64,000 nt of DNA from Gonatopus flavifemur (lineage: Eukaryota > Arthropoda > Insecta > Hymenoptera > Dryinidae). A program made the position numbers and the translations under genes. The notes under the pieces were generated by a model, which saw only the letters and a list, made by a program, of their open reading frames with translations, searched no databases and was not told the DNA's origin. This document shows positions 47,076 to 58,080 of this stretch, piece after piece. Each line of letters starts with the position of its first letter. The first letter of the stretch is position 1. The stretch lies in the NCBI GenBank assembly GCA_018340375.1, contig JAFFJZ010000009.1, positions 14,276,501-14,340,500 on the forward strand, read 5' to 3'.

Positions 47076-47322
47076 TGTAGGAGAGGGCAAGTTTGAATAA
47101 ACATTGATATGTGTAAAACCCTCTTTTTATTTTCTCTTATTGTTTTATATAATTATTGATTCCTTCAATAGCTGTATTCAGCGGGACCGATAGGGTAAAC
47201 AAATGCGTGTGCGAACTTTGATCTCATGGGCAAGACTGATTGACTTAGCGTATAGGTATGAACGATAAACTATATTGTTTAATAGATGGCGTTAGCCGTC
47301 TTATTTCAAACGAAACGAACCA
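47076..47322 (-). repeat. BEL 3' LTR
   Basis: 247 bp, TGTAGGAGAGGG to GAACCA on the plus strand. It is the downstream LTR relative to the genes. Confidence 0.95.
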
Positions 47323-48010
47323 TGCCGGCCCCCTTGAAACGCTTTGCTTTCAACGAGTTATCATGTACAATGTTTGCGTTAATCGCATTATACTAATATG
47401 ACAAACATTTAAATATTTTACACAGAATAACTCCTTAGAGTATTTGAGTTACGTCGACAATTTGATGCCTTTATACATTAAAACTCTCAAACTTAATTAG
47501 AGATTCGAGAAAAACTCATTGCATGATCAATGAAATAGCGCTTAGATTTGAATACGCCATGATTTACATGACTGAATTGATCGTAGAATTATGAGAATTA
47601 ATTGTATTTTAACAATTTGAAATACTCATTTGGCTTAATTAGATAGTCAATACATTGATGACTTGATTGGATTATGTACAATAATTCTGATAAAAAGATT
47701 GATTATAATATATTAATAACGTAACATGAAACGATACAGCACAAATAATTTATCGAGTCAACAATACAATTTGATAATACTGGTCAATGCGAATGGCATC
47801 GCTGTGTCGTTTCAATTTATGATGAATATAAGTGTATACATTGTAAGTCATAAATTTGACAATAAAATTCTGTCATTGTCAAACTGTACTATATGATATT
47901 TCCTATTGATTCACCAGAAAATATATTAACATATGATATTATTCACAATATGTTAATTGAGAATTTGTGAGCGTATTTGAACTATTGGCTCAAATTGCAT
48001 TCATATGCAT
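47323..48010 (-). other. BEL 3' untranslated part
   Basis: About 690 bp of AT-rich sequence between the integrase stop and the 3' LTR, without an ORF. It ends in an AAGGGGG purine run beside the LTR. Confidence 0.6.
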
Positions 48011-49249
48011 TCATGATTCTACAGGCAATATACAAATTTTTGACGTCGGTCGTTTAAACGAACCATTGTTGGTCTCAATGGTGACAACTCTAATGATATC
48101 ATCAGAACCTGGATGTGTCTGCGATATCCGTCCCAATTTCCAATTCAACGGGGCGACATTATCTTCTTTCAATATTACCAATTGCCCAACTTTAATGAGC
48201 GGAGATTTATCATTTTTCCATTTATGTCGCTGCTGCAACTGACATAAATATTCTTTGTTCCATCGAGACCAAAAATGTTGAACTAACTGTTGCAAATGTT
48301 GATAATTTGACAATCGACCTGATGGAATATTTGCGAGGTCCACTTGTGGTATTGCATTCAAGGCTTGACCTATGAGAAAATGCCCCGGAGTCAATGCTTC
48401 GAAATCATTCGGATCACATGACAACGGAGTTAACGGCCTGGAATTCAATACAGCCTCGACCTGAGTGATCACTGTATACAATTGTTCAAAAGTGAGATGA
48501 GCATCACCCAAGACTCTTTTTAAATGGTGCTTGGCTGACTTTACAGCCGATTCCCAAAGGCCTCCAAAATTGGGAGCATGTGGAGGGATCACGCGCCATT
48601 CAACAGAATTCTCGTTACAAAAATACGTCAATTCACCATCTTTTTCCAGATCTTTCAACAATTTCGTTACCTCAGCAATTTCATTTTTTGCTCCAATAAA
48701 GTTGGTGCCGTTGTCGGAATAGATTTGCTTGCACAATCCTCTGCGTGACACGAACCTTTTCAGGGCGTTCAAGAAGGAATCGCTACTAAGATCTCCGACT
48801 AGTTCAAGGTGGACAGCCTTGGATGTGAAACATACAAAGACACATAGATAAGCCTTGACTATAGCTCTATTACGAAGCCTTCCATCCTTGAGTAAGAAAG
48901 GTCCTGCAAAATCGACCCCTGTCGTCAGGAAAGGCCGTTGATATTTAATTCGTGTTTCAGGGAGATCACCCATTTTATATGTAATTGATGTAGGTTTTAC
49001 TTTGAAGCAAATGACACAATTGTGTAACACCCGCCTAACCGTACTCCTGCCGTTAAGAGGCCAGCACCGCTTTTGTACTCCCGCTAATGTTCCCTGAATT
49101 CCTGCGTGCAAAGATCTGATATGCTCGTGCATTATAACCATCCGAGTGAAAACATGACTGGCCGGAAGTAGCATCTGAAACTTGTGATCATATGGAAGAT
49201 CAGACCTTTTAAGTCTGCCTCCAACTCTTACGATACCTTTGTCGTCCAT
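48011..49249 (-). CDS. BEL integrase region
   Basis: 412 codons open from 49249, the C-terminal part of the pol polyprotein. The zinc-binding segment ends C-V-I-C. The catalytic core follows with VDFAGPF (first Asp), YSDNGTNF (second Asp) and GGLWESAVK (Glu), then the C-terminal domain typical of BEL elements (LPVES end). The N-terminus continues directly from the RT/RNase H ORF, from which it is separated by a one-base frame change near 49,297. It is therefore not a separate gene, and the ATG at 49249 is probably not a natural start. Confidence 0.93.
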   Translation of the reverse strand: MDDKGIVRVGGRLKRSDLPYDHKFQMLLPASHVFTRMVIMHEHIRSLHAGIQGTLAGVQKRCWPLNGRSTVRRVLHNCVICFKVKPTSITYKMGDLPETRIKYQRPFLTTGVDFAGPFLLKDGRLRNRAIVKAYLCVFVCFTSKAVHLELVGDLSSDSFLNALKRFVSRRGLCKQIYSDNGTNFIGAKNEIAEVTKLLKDLEKDGELTYFCNENSVEWRVIPPHAPNFGGLWESAVKSAKHHLKRVLGDAHLTFEQLYTVITQVEAVLNSRPLTPLSCDPNDFEALTPGHFLIGQALNAIPQVDLANIPSGRLSNYQHLQQLVQHFWSRWNKEYLCQLQQRHKWKNDKSPLIKVGQLVILKEDNVAPLNWKLGRISQTHPGSDDIIRVVTIETNNGSFKRPTSKICILPVES

Positions 49250-49266
49250 GAATGGATTCAGGCTTG

Positions 49267-51861
49267 CTAGTTGCTCGATGGGGAAACTAATCCTTTGATT
49301 TGCAAAGAATTAATTTCTGTTGAAAATTCAGTGGACTGTAGAAGTTGGACGAGTTTAGTTAATGCATTATCGAGCTCTGAAGCTAATAACGGACCAGTCT
49401 GTTCTCTTTCAGGGTTTTTGACGTTATAAAAAAAACGAAAGCAGTAGGCAATGACCCTTTGTAATTTTATAAGAGACGAAAATTTGTTGAATATATCAAA
49501 GTTTGGTCTCTGGATGGCAGAAAGAGTTATATTCCGTTTCCTTTCGGGCACTTCAGTTATTATCGATATTTCTTTAATTGGCCATCGTGACGTCTCAAAA
49601 TGAAGCCACTCCGGACCCTGCCACCATGATTCTGATTCAGCCAAAGCCAACGGATCAATTCCCCTCGATACAATGTCAGCGGGATTCTGATCACCGGAGA
49701 CATGGAACCAACTATTGGCTTCGGTCGATTGTTGGATCTGACTTATCCTATTAGCCACGAATGTTTTCAAAGTGGATGGTTCACACTTGATACAGGATAG
49801 AACGATCGTAGAATCACACCAGAGAAATGATTCAACAGAAGTCAATTTCAAAGCCCTTTTGATTTTTTGATAGAGTTTTGAGAGCAATAGCGCTCCGCAA
49901 AGCTCCAGTCTTGGCAAACTAACGGTTTTCAAGGGCGCAACCCGTGACTTAGCGCATAGTAGATTAACGCAAGTGTTCTGAAATTGATCCGTTGTTCGTA
50001 AATAAATACACGCGCCATATGCCGATTCCGAGGCATCACTGAAACCGTGGATTTGAATATTGACAGTGTGTGTATGTAGAACGCGTGGATTAATTCTAAT
50101 GTCGTTGATGGACTTGATATTGCGTAAGAATCGTGTCCAAGTTGTGTGCAGATCCATGGGAACAGCTTCGTCCCAACCTATGCCTAGTTGCCAAATTTTT
50201 TGGATAATCGTTTTAGCTACAATGATGACAGGACTGACGAGTCCAAGAGGATCGAAAATCTTAGAGACGGTTGAAAGAATAGATCTCTTAGTAATTTTAT
50301 TCAAGTTGATTTCCTTGCAATCCACGTGGAAATACAAAGTGTCATCATGAGAGTCCCATAATAACCCTAACGCCTTTGAATTTTCACAATCTGAAATTCG
50401 ATATTTTTTGTCGTCTGATTGCGTTACGATTTGATTCAATATTTGACGATCATTGCTGATCCATTTTCTAAGCTGAAACCCTCCAGACTGCAAGATCAAA
50501 TCTAATTCCTTTATCAACCTTCTCCCTTCGTGAACAGAATCTGCACCCGTTATCAGATCGTCTACATAAAAATCTGATAATATTGTTTCAGATGCTTCAG
50601 GAGATCTACCTCGCCAATCGAGCGCTGTTTGCTGTAATGACCTAATTGCAAGGAACGATGCAGGAGCTGTTCCATAAGTCACAGTGTTTAGCTGATAGTG
50701 ACCAAGAGGTTCATGGGGATTTTCACGCCACAATATTCTTCGAAAATCGCGCTGATTTGATTTGACCATCACTTGTCGATACATCTTCTCGACATCCGCA
50801 ATAATCACGTATTTATGCGTCCGAAATCTTAGAAGGATGTTGAACAAATCATCCTGGTTTGTCGGACCTATCTTCAAAGTTTCGTTGAGAGAAACGCCAG
50901 TAGTGGTTTTTGCGGATGCGTCGAAGACTACCCGTAGTTTCGTCGTAGAGCTCGTTTCCTTTACGACCCCATGATGAGGTAAATAGTATGTTGACCCGCG
51001 CGTAGCTTCGATCGATTCGTCAACAATTCTACTCATATGGCCTAGTTCCTGATATTCCCTCATAAACGCGCAATATTGTTCCTTTAGTCTTGAGTTTTTT
51101 GCTAATTTTCTTTCTAGTGCATGGAACCGTTTTGTGGCTACGCTCAAAGACTCTCCTAACGTACTAAGATTATCGCGAAAAGGTAATTCAACAATCAATC
51201 GTCCTGTGTCGTCACGAGTAGTATGTTCAAGATAATGAGCCTCACACTCAACTTCCTCTTTTGATCGTATTGGAGCATCCAAGCATTCTTCAAGTCTCCA
51301 AAATCTCTCGATTTGATCATGAATTTCGTGTTGAGTAGTCAGATGACAGTTCAAACTAGGATTTACTTGTTTATACATGATAGGTCCTGAAACTATCCAC
51401 CCTAGTTTGGTTTTTTGCAACATTAAGTTATGTTGAATCAATTGAATTCTTCCTACACAAATTAGATCCCAAAAAATGCTCGCTCCGAGTAGCACGTCTA
51501 TTTTATTTGATTTGTAAAATGCTGGATCGGCTAACGACACGTTTGGAGGAATTGGCGGATCGGTTATATCGAACGACTCATCAGGCAGAGCGTCGGTGAC
51601 TTTGTCTACAATATGAAAGTATAAATGGCTTTTATATTCGTTGAATTGAGATTTAATTGTAGCAGAAGTTTTTTTCAAAGTATTCGTAATACTGTTATTT
51701 AGGCCACTGATGGATATATTTGTATTGTGTGCCGGAAGTTGCAATTTTTTATGCAATTCTTTAGTCATGAAATTGGGTTGTGACCCATTGTCCAACAATG
51801 CTCGACTATCATGAGCTTGGCCGTGCTTGTCAAAAATGATTATATTTGCAGTTGCGAGCAA
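49267..51861 (-). CDS. BEL protease, reverse transcriptase and RNase H region
   Basis: 864 codons without a stop. From the N-terminus: a retropepsin-like protease (ALLDNGSQPNFM, about residue 20) and a linker. The reverse transcriptase has the catalytic YVDDLITGAD box about residue 435, and a BEL-type RNase H follows with FSDASESAYGA and LPRLELCGALLL. The frame extends upstream of 51861 without a stop to the end of gag, so this is a polyprotein segment. It ends early (VSPSSN) because of a one-base loss near an A run at about 49,297. Confidence 0.93.
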   Translation of the reverse strand: MLATANIIIFDKHGQAHDSRALLDNGSQPNFMTKELHKKLQLPAHNTNISISGLNNSITNTLKKTSATIKSQFNEYKSHLYFHIVDKVTDALPDESFDITDPPIPPNVSLADPAFYKSNKIDVLLGASIFWDLICVGRIQLIQHNLMLQKTKLGWIVSGPIMYKQVNPSLNCHLTTQHEIHDQIERFWRLEECLDAPIRSKEEVECEAHYLEHTTRDDTGRLIVELPFRDNLSTLGESLSVATKRFHALERKLAKNSRLKEQYCAFMREYQELGHMSRIVDESIEATRGSTYYLPHHGVVKETSSTTKLRVVFDASAKTTTGVSLNETLKIGPTNQDDLFNILLRFRTHKYVIIADVEKMYRQVMVKSNQRDFRRILWRENPHEPLGHYQLNTVTYGTAPASFLAIRSLQQTALDWRGRSPEASETILSDFYVDDLITGADSVHEGRRLIKELDLILQSGGFQLRKWISNDRQILNQIVTQSDDKKYRISDCENSKALGLLWDSHDDTLYFHVDCKEINLNKITKRSILSTVSKIFDPLGLVSPVIIVAKTIIQKIWQLGIGWDEAVPMDLHTTWTRFLRNIKSINDIRINPRVLHTHTVNIQIHGFSDASESAYGACIYLRTTDQFQNTCVNLLCAKSRVAPLKTVSLPRLELCGALLLSKLYQKIKRALKLTSVESFLWCDSTIVLSCIKCEPSTLKTFVANRISQIQQSTEANSWFHVSGDQNPADIVSRGIDPLALAESESWWQGPEWLHFETSRWPIKEISIITEVPERKRNITLSAIQRPNFDIFNKFSSLIKLQRVIAYCFRFFYNVKNPEREQTGPLLASELDNALTKLVQLLQSTEFSTEINSLQIKGLVSPSSN

Positions 51862-52062
51862 AACATACGAATTAACGTTACTCTGTTTGATGTGAGTAGA
51901 AATAACTCGAGAAGCTGGCGGTGATACCTTTGATTGATTCGAGGAGTTGAATGTCTCATTATCTTCGGTACCCGAATTAATATTATCTTTCGAGTTATCA
52001 AATCGTGAAAAATGTAACGGAGTGTTATGACGTACACTACAAATTTTGCAACCCCCAGCCTT

Positions 52063-53268
52063 TCACGCTTTATTTGAATGATTAGCACGCAGACAATTGG
52101 TACACAACTTCAATTTCTTGATTTCGTCGAATCTTTGATTGATCGCCATTCCGAGGAATTTTTTGCACATGTATATATAATGAGATCCTTTGCATAATCC
52201 ACATTTTGGCATATTTGACATAGACTGTGCAAATGCATGATCATTTACGATATGAGATCTGACCTGATGAGTCGATTGTTTATACTTCCGATCGTTACCT
52301 TTATTGGATACTGTATTTTCTAATAAATGACACCTATCAGTAAGAAACTTTGTAAGATCCGCTAGCTTTGGAGAGTCAGTACACGTCATAATTTGTCTTT
52401 CCCATTCTTGTTTGGAACACTGATCTAATTTCGAAGATACTAAATGAATAAGTAGAGTGTCCCAAGTATCTGTTGGTTGACCTAATGCCTTGAGTGCACG
52501 CACGTGTTGATTTAATGTATCGTGCAATTGACTGAGTGATGAACTTGAATCTTTAATTGTAGGTGTTAAATCAAATAATGCTTTAACGTGCGTATTTATA
52601 ATGGTTCTTTTCTTTTCAAAGCGTGTTTTCAAGGCATCACGAGCAATAGTATAATTGGCTTCAGAAATTTCAAGGGCATTTAATACCTGCAATGCACTTC
52701 CTTTCAAACACGACTTGAGGTAGTGGAATTTTTGAACTTTACTCAAGGATTCATTTTTATCAATCAAGGCATCAAATGTGTCTCTGAAATGTATCCAACT
52801 GTCATAGGCACCATCAAAGGTCGGCAAATGAAGAGTCGGCAATTTGACATTAATATTGGATGTTTCGTTACCTGTACGAGTAGTTGGTAGTACAAAGGGA
52901 TCAGATTCTTGCGGTGTCGATCGCTGAGCTGAATTATTGCCTTGATTCTTATTTATAATATCCTTAGCACCGGCAACAACTTCGAAATATGTTTTCTCAA
53001 AATTATCGCGCTGCTGATCCTGATCTGGAACTTCAAGCAGCTCAATTTCTGATTGAATGGCGTCGAAATCGCTCCAGGTCTCCTCGATTTTTTCCACACG
53101 CAATTTCAATTCGGTGATATTAGGGTTTTCCCCGACAGAATTCAAATAATTCCGAAATTTCGTGATTTTGGCCTTGACTTGACCTCGCTTCGCCTGAAGT
53201 ATTTTAGTATGCTCATCAGCCATTCTAAAAGTAATGAAGAGGTTGAGATATTTATAAGATTTTCCCAC
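52063..53268 (-). CDS. BEL gag
   Basis: 401 codons. A second methionine (MADEHTKILQ) at about residue 16 is the likelier start. The N-terminal coiled-coil region is followed by the DUF1759-like capsid segment (LPTLHLPTFDGAYDSWIHF, YLKSCLKGSALQVL) and a DUF1758-preceding zinc knuckle (CGLCKGSHYIYMCKKF...CTNCLRANH). A TGA at 52063-52065 interrupts the second knuckle, and downstream the same frame continues into the protease. In many BEL elements gag and pol form one frame, so this stop is probably a mutation. Confidence 0.9.
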   Translation of the reverse strand: MGKSYKYLNLFITFRMADEHTKILQAKRGQVKAKITKFRNYLNSVGENPNITELKLRVEKIEETWSDFDAIQSEIELLEVPDQDQQRDNFEKTYFEVVAGAKDIINKNQGNNSAQRSTPQESDPFVLPTTRTGNETSNINVKLPTLHLPTFDGAYDSWIHFRDTFDALIDKNESLSKVQKFHYLKSCLKGSALQVLNALEISEANYTIARDALKTRFEKKRTIINTHVKALFDLTPTIKDSSSSLSQLHDTLNQHVRALKALGQPTDTWDTLLIHLVSSKLDQCSKQEWERQIMTCTDSPKLADLTKFLTDRCHLLENTVSNKGNDRKYKQSTHQVRSHIVNDHAFAQSMSNMPKCGLCKGSHYIYMCKKFLGMAINQRFDEIKKLKLCTNCLRANHSNKA

Positions 53269-54456
53269 GCATCAAACACAACGAGATTTATAATCAGATT
53301 GCATCAAATTAGACATTGATTCCAGTAAATCACTCAAATCAAATATCAATGTGAAACGAAATCTTGAAAAATACACGCAAATCTCCCATTGTATCTTGAT
53401 GTTAGCTGAAATCACATTTAAATATCAACCCGTATGTTTGTTTCTTTCACGTAGAAGTGTTATAGAAACAAGTCATGATTAAGAAAAGCATATATAATAC
53501 TCAGATGTATGATTTAACGAATCAATGAGCTCTACTTGATTTACGAAATGAATTATTTTGTCAAATACAAGAATTTCCGATATTATTTGAAATGTGAACA
53601 ATGTAATGTAATCAAAACAAATCTAAACTGTATCAAGTTGATACGATGTCTTTAGCATTTGAGAACAAAATAACGTGTGAGATAACAAGGTCACTCACCA
53701 AATGATGACAACCTCGCAAATATTCAATACAACGCTTACCGACTATAGAATATACTTCTGATAGTATAGCACGATGCGATGAAATTTTATAATATGATGC
53801 TACGATGGAGCTCTTTTTCAATGATTGTCGATGATAACGTCTCGTTGTTTGAAGAAAAGACGCCGAAATCCGATGTGATGATATCCTCGCTTCGTCTTTG
53901 AAAAACGATGGTTAGAACGATGTACGGGTTACATTGAATGTATGATGATCATCTCCAATGATGTAGAGACGAAGACGTGACGTGTAGATTGGCCGTGATC
54001 GAAATACAAGATGATCGAATTGTATGTAGATAGATCAGCCTCGATGCGGATATCCCAAATGTATGATTTGGTATATCAATAATTGTTGATGAATTGATAT
54101 GATAAATATTCAAATTGAACATTTATAGCGTAATTCAATATGGAGGAAACTTCCGTCTTCTCGAATGTTCGAAACACGTGCTGTCAATTGATATACGTGG
54201 ATTTCCGTTGTGAAGTTTCCGAAACGTATATAATGGATTTTTCGATAATACGTTTTTATGATGAGCCTTGCCTTTTCTTCAATGAATTGATGAGAATTGT
54301 CGCAGTAGTCGCACGAATACCCTTTGATAGAAATTATCCTCAGATGATTTGTTATAATTGAGAATAAATCGAACTGCTTATCGATCCACGCACTATGCTC
54401 GTTGACGAATTTCGCACGATATTCACTGCTTCAAATATTTGGATCGAAGACCACAA
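53269..54456 (-). other. BEL 5' leader
   Basis: 1.2 kb between the 5' LTR and gag, AT-rich. The only ORFs are short. A primer-binding candidate TGGTCTTCGATCC reads downward from 54453. The matching tRNA was not determined. Confidence 0.6.
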
Positions 54457-54703
54457 CGTAGGAGAGGGCAAGTTTGAATAAACATTGATATGTGTAAAAC
54501 CCTCTTTCTATTTTCTCCTATTGTTTTATATAATTATTGATTCCTTCAATAGCTGTATTCAGCGGGACCGATAGGGTAAACAAATGCGTGTGCGAACTTT
54601 GATCTCATGGGCAAGACTGATTGACTTAGCGTATAGGTATGAACGATAAACTATATTGTTTAATAGATGGCGTTAGCCGTCGTATTTCAAACGAAACGAA
54701 CCA
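54457..54703 (-). repeat. BEL 5' LTR
   Basis: 247 bp, identical to 47076-47322 apart from about four substitutions, including the outermost base. The ATTAT duplication follows. Confidence 0.95.
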
Positions 54704-55692
54704 ATTATCTAAAATTAAGAATATTGTGAAATTCATCAAAAAAAGCGTTTTGGCATCTGATTAGATCAGAAAGTTTCAGGTGAATGATGGAAGAACTGAG
54801 GGAAATGTATTAAAAGTAATACAAGATTGTCCAACCCGATGGAACTCCACATTTGAGATGTTAAACTGATTCCTCGAAATGAATAAATATCCTCATTCTG
54901 CACTTTTGGAAACTAAAAACTCCCCGGATATGCTCACAAGACTCGATTTAGACGTAACAAAAGATGTGGTTGAAATCCTACAACATATTAACTACGTAAC
55001 AAAAGAGATTAGTGGTGATTCATATACCACAAGTAGTTTGGTCATACCATTGGTCAATTGCATGAAGATCTCAATCCAGTCCAAATGTTTACCTACAACT
55101 GAGATTGGCAGAAAACATCAAATTGAATATTCTCAGAGAAATTGATAAAAGGTTCGGTTGCATCGAGGTGTTGCAGGTTTTTGCCATATCTACCATATTG
55201 GATCCTCGATTCAGAAAAATTCATTTTCATGATACCATAACCCTATCTGAGACTGTGTCTCATATAAATAAGTTATTAAAGTATACTGTCCAGAATCATG
55301 AACCTACTGAAGATATCGCAGCTGCTACCAATAATGAAATACATAATTTATGGGGCATTCATGATGAATTAGTCAGAACCCATAAATCTTCAACATCAGA
55401 AGATGAAGTTGGTGGACTTGATTTGGAATTAGGACAATATTTAAATCAGAAGTTGATCACCCGAAAAGCAGATCCTCTTCTATTTTGGAGAGATATGAGA
55501 CATGTATATCCGAATTTATTTAACATAGCCATGGAATATCTCTCCATGGTCGTAACCTCAGTACCTGCGGAAAGGATGTTCTCTGAAACTGGTTTAATTA
55601 AATCTCAAATGAGGAATCGCTTGACTGGCAAACACCTTCCTCACCTACTGTTTTTGAGCTCAATGAAAGAAGAGGGTTGGGAACTTGATTGA
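54704..55692 (+). pseudogene. hAT transposase part 3 with dimerisation domain
   Basis: Directly after the duplication the hAT protein continues (KIKNIVKFIKKSVLASD, CPTRWNSTFEML). Stops at about 54,763 and 54,868 interrupt it, and a frame change follows near 55,110. The last frame (55105-55692) reads ISTILDPRFRKIHF. It ends with the hAT C-terminal dimerisation region: DPLLFWRDMRHVYPNL, VTSVPAERMFSETG and NRLTGKHLPHLLFL. The three hAT parts together span the full BED-to-dimerisation layout, but the gene carries several stops besides the two insertions. Confidence 0.9.
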
Positions 55693-55959
55693 AGTTTACT
55701 ATCATAGATAAGTTCATATTCATATTACAACAGATAAAAACATTATAATACAGTTGAAAATGTCCAAAGTTTCTATGCTTCATGTTCTTCTTTTTGATTT
55801 TATACATTTTTATATCCATTTAGGAGAACAAATAATAATGAAGAATGTTTTACCCTGTTATTAAAATTTTTCAATAAATTTTAACGTTATTTCTATGTAT
55901 CAAGGAGAATAAAAAGTGTTCTTCCACTAAATTTTCCTTGAAATTCAATTTCAATCCCA

Positions 55960-56096
55960 AAATACATATTACTTAAAAACATCGATTTTCACGACTCGAT
56001 GTTTTTTCATTCGATTAATCGATGTGCAAACATGGATCGTGGTTGAAAATCGATGTTCCATACATCGATGTTTTTTTGAAACACCGCCCATCCCTA
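55960..56096. repeat. hAT right end with CATCGATG subterminal palindromes
   Basis: The stretch aaacatcgattttcacgactcgatg...aatcgatg...catcgatg repeats the palindrome catcgatg or half of it at least six times. It ends in ...caccgcccatcccta, whose inverse TAGGGATGGGCGGTGTTTC is a typical hAT TIR. These words are likely transposase-binding sites of this element. The partner TIR on the left was not found. Confidence 0.65.
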
Positions 56097-56127
56097 ATGT
56101 CACATCGACCAGAAATGCTGGTCTCTG

Positions 56128-56996
56128 GTCTCAGTGTGGAGGATACAATACGCCAACAGTGCCGACTACATACTGTACCTATTACTGATGTTTTTGTACA
56201 GGGACCGTCTATATATGTATATTGCATGTAGAATATACAATATTGATAGTTTCCGTGCAAAAAATTAGTACCAGGTACACTACCCAGACAGCACTGTAAG
56301 TTCTCGGAATGTTTTAGGAACGTGCCCGTGGTTTCGCGATCTCTAATTCCAACAATTCCGTTTCCAAAACATTTTTAAAACTTACATTGTCAAAACATTT
56401 ATATGGTTCATGAGAATTCCCTATTTCGTCGCTAACCTACGCCAACCTACAAATCATTCATATTCAAAGTTTAATACATGACTAATACATCAAAAAATAG
56501 TAAAACCATATTGTTTTGCACATAATCAACTGATTGTCACTGCACAACATAAAGAATCATGAAAATACACATATTGTAGAGAGTAAAACAATGATATTAA
56601 AAAGCGTTCCAGAGTCGAACTATTTTCCACTGAATCTAGCACTTCATAAGCTTGTACGTGTAATTTCTTACATACAAGATTATGTTACTTGAATATAATT
56701 GGTTTAGGATTTGTTTTAAATGAAAATATCCGCAGAGGTATTATCAATTTGATGATTTATAAAGACAAATTCAACATGTGCTAATCAAGTTTTGTGAGAA
56801 TGTAAATAGGTGAAACCAGGATATTTTCATGTTTTAAAAACATCCATGCGACCTGTTTAAAACGTCACAAAATGTTTCTGAAACATTTCGTTTGTTACGA
56901 GGTACATTTTGTGAATGTTTACGAAACGTCTCAGTGCTGTCTGGGTATGTAGTCGGCGCTGTTGGCATATTCTGATCCTCCACACTGGGACCAAAA
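56128..56996. repeat. outer inverted repeat around the ACCCAGACAGCA element
   Basis: gtctcagtgtggaggata..gccaacagtgccgactacata at the left is repeated inverted at 56,948-56,996 with a few mismatches. The MITE therefore sits in the loop of an older foldback. Confidence 0.6.
56281..56947. mobile_element. MITE with TACCCAGACAGCACTG ends
   Basis: 667 bp. The left TIR TACCCAGACAGCACTG pairs exactly with the inverted right end. Both subterminal 130-bp zones repeat aaacattt/aaatgttt about ten times in all. The central part is unique and AT-rich. It lies between inverted copies of another sequence (56,128-56,172 and 56,948-56,996). Confidence 0.75.
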
Positions 56997-57185
56997 TTTT
57001 GGCAAAATTACAGATGATGCCACATTCATTCTACATATATCAGTGTTAAACAGATAGAATTCATTCCCTAAACTGAATTGACTGAAGTGTGATGTATTAA
57101 AACAGTCACATGTTGATGTTGTACTGACATAGAACATATAAGATACATGAATGTTTATACTCTACTGTAAATTCCCAGTTAGTTC

Positions 57186-57545
57186 GCATGGGTCTTCGCA
57201 TGGGAATTCGGTGGGTCGCATGGGTCTTCGCATGGAAATTCGGTGGGTCGCATGGGTTTTCGCATAGGAATCAAGTGGGTTGCATGGGGATCAAGTGGTT
57301 CACATGGGTCTTCGCATGGGAATCAAGTGGGTCGCATGGGTCTTCGCACAGGAATCAAGTGGGTCGCATGGGTCTTCGAATGGGTTGCATATGTCTTCGC
57401 ATGGGAAGCAAGTGGGTCGCATGGGTCTTTGCATGGGAATCAGGTGGGTTGCATGTGTCTTCGCATGGGAAGCAAGTGGGTCGCATGGGTCATCACATGC
57501 GCATCAACTGGATCGCATGGGTCGTCCCATATGAATCACGGGGGT
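57186..57545. repeat. 32-bp minisatellite, ~11-12 copies
   Basis: Units approximate cgcatgggtcttcgcatggg followed by aatcaagtgggt, 32 bp in total. One unit lacks about 9 bp, and another lacks 11. Because 32 is not a multiple of three, all three plus frames are open and read permutations of the same peptide (WVAWVFAWESSGSHGSS type). No promoter or start context supports a protein. Confidence 0.9.
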
Positions 57546-58080
57546 TTTTTCCTCGGTGAAAAAACGGCCTATTTTCAACAATTTTTCCCCATATAAAAAA
57601 TGAAATATCTCATTCAAACTTTTCACTGTCTCAAAGATACATATTTGACAAAGAATTTCTGAAATTTTCGTAGGAGATGAACAAAACTCCGCGATTGCGA
57701 CGTCATTTCCGACGACCCCTCGGAAAAAGGTGCATCCGCGTTGACAGCAGAACTCATAACAGAATCATCCAAAATGAAAAAAACCAAAATCCGTGTTTTA
57801 GTTGAGACCATAAAATAGAACTTGGACGAAGGAAAAAAAACAAGTGAAGATTGGATTTTTGGCAGACGTTTTCACAAAAAAATAAAAATTTCGGTGAAAT
57901 TTACACTACATTTTGAAGAAAAAAAAATAATTGTAATTGAAAGGAGGAGGTCGTGTAGTTCTTGAGAAATCTTGACAACCGTTTTTTTCCGAGATGCGTC
58001 GGAGAGATGTTTATAACTGGCTCAATTACCAGAATTTTAACATTCAAATTTGACAAAATATAGTTCAAAGGTTACACTGG
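57546..58080. other. no supported gene
   Basis: AT-rich sequence with homopolymer A runs and short motif-less frames. Confidence 0.4.

Larger units (their letters stand above)
47076..54703 (-). mobile_element. BEL/Pao LTR retrotransposon, 7.6 kb, inserted in hAT
   Basis: 247-bp LTRs at 47076-47322 and 54457-54703 differ at about four positions. They are flanked by the 5-bp duplication ATTAT (47071-47075 and 54704-54708). Minus-strand genes are gag, protease-RT-RNase H and integrase. A purine-rich stretch (rc of 47,323-47,336) precedes the 3' LTR. A possible primer site starting TGG lies three bases inside the 5' LTR (54453 downward). The low LTR divergence and two coding lesions suggest recent insertion with little decay. 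Confidence 0.96.

Noticed and set aside
48011..49249. Integrase ORF as an independent gene
   Set aside because: Its upstream frame continues BEL polyprotein homology. It is separated from the RT frame only by a one-base slip.
57186..57545. Regular repeats that resemble a CRISPR array
   Set aside because: Units are contiguous 32-mers that differ gradually. There are no unique spacers, and the window is eukaryotic.
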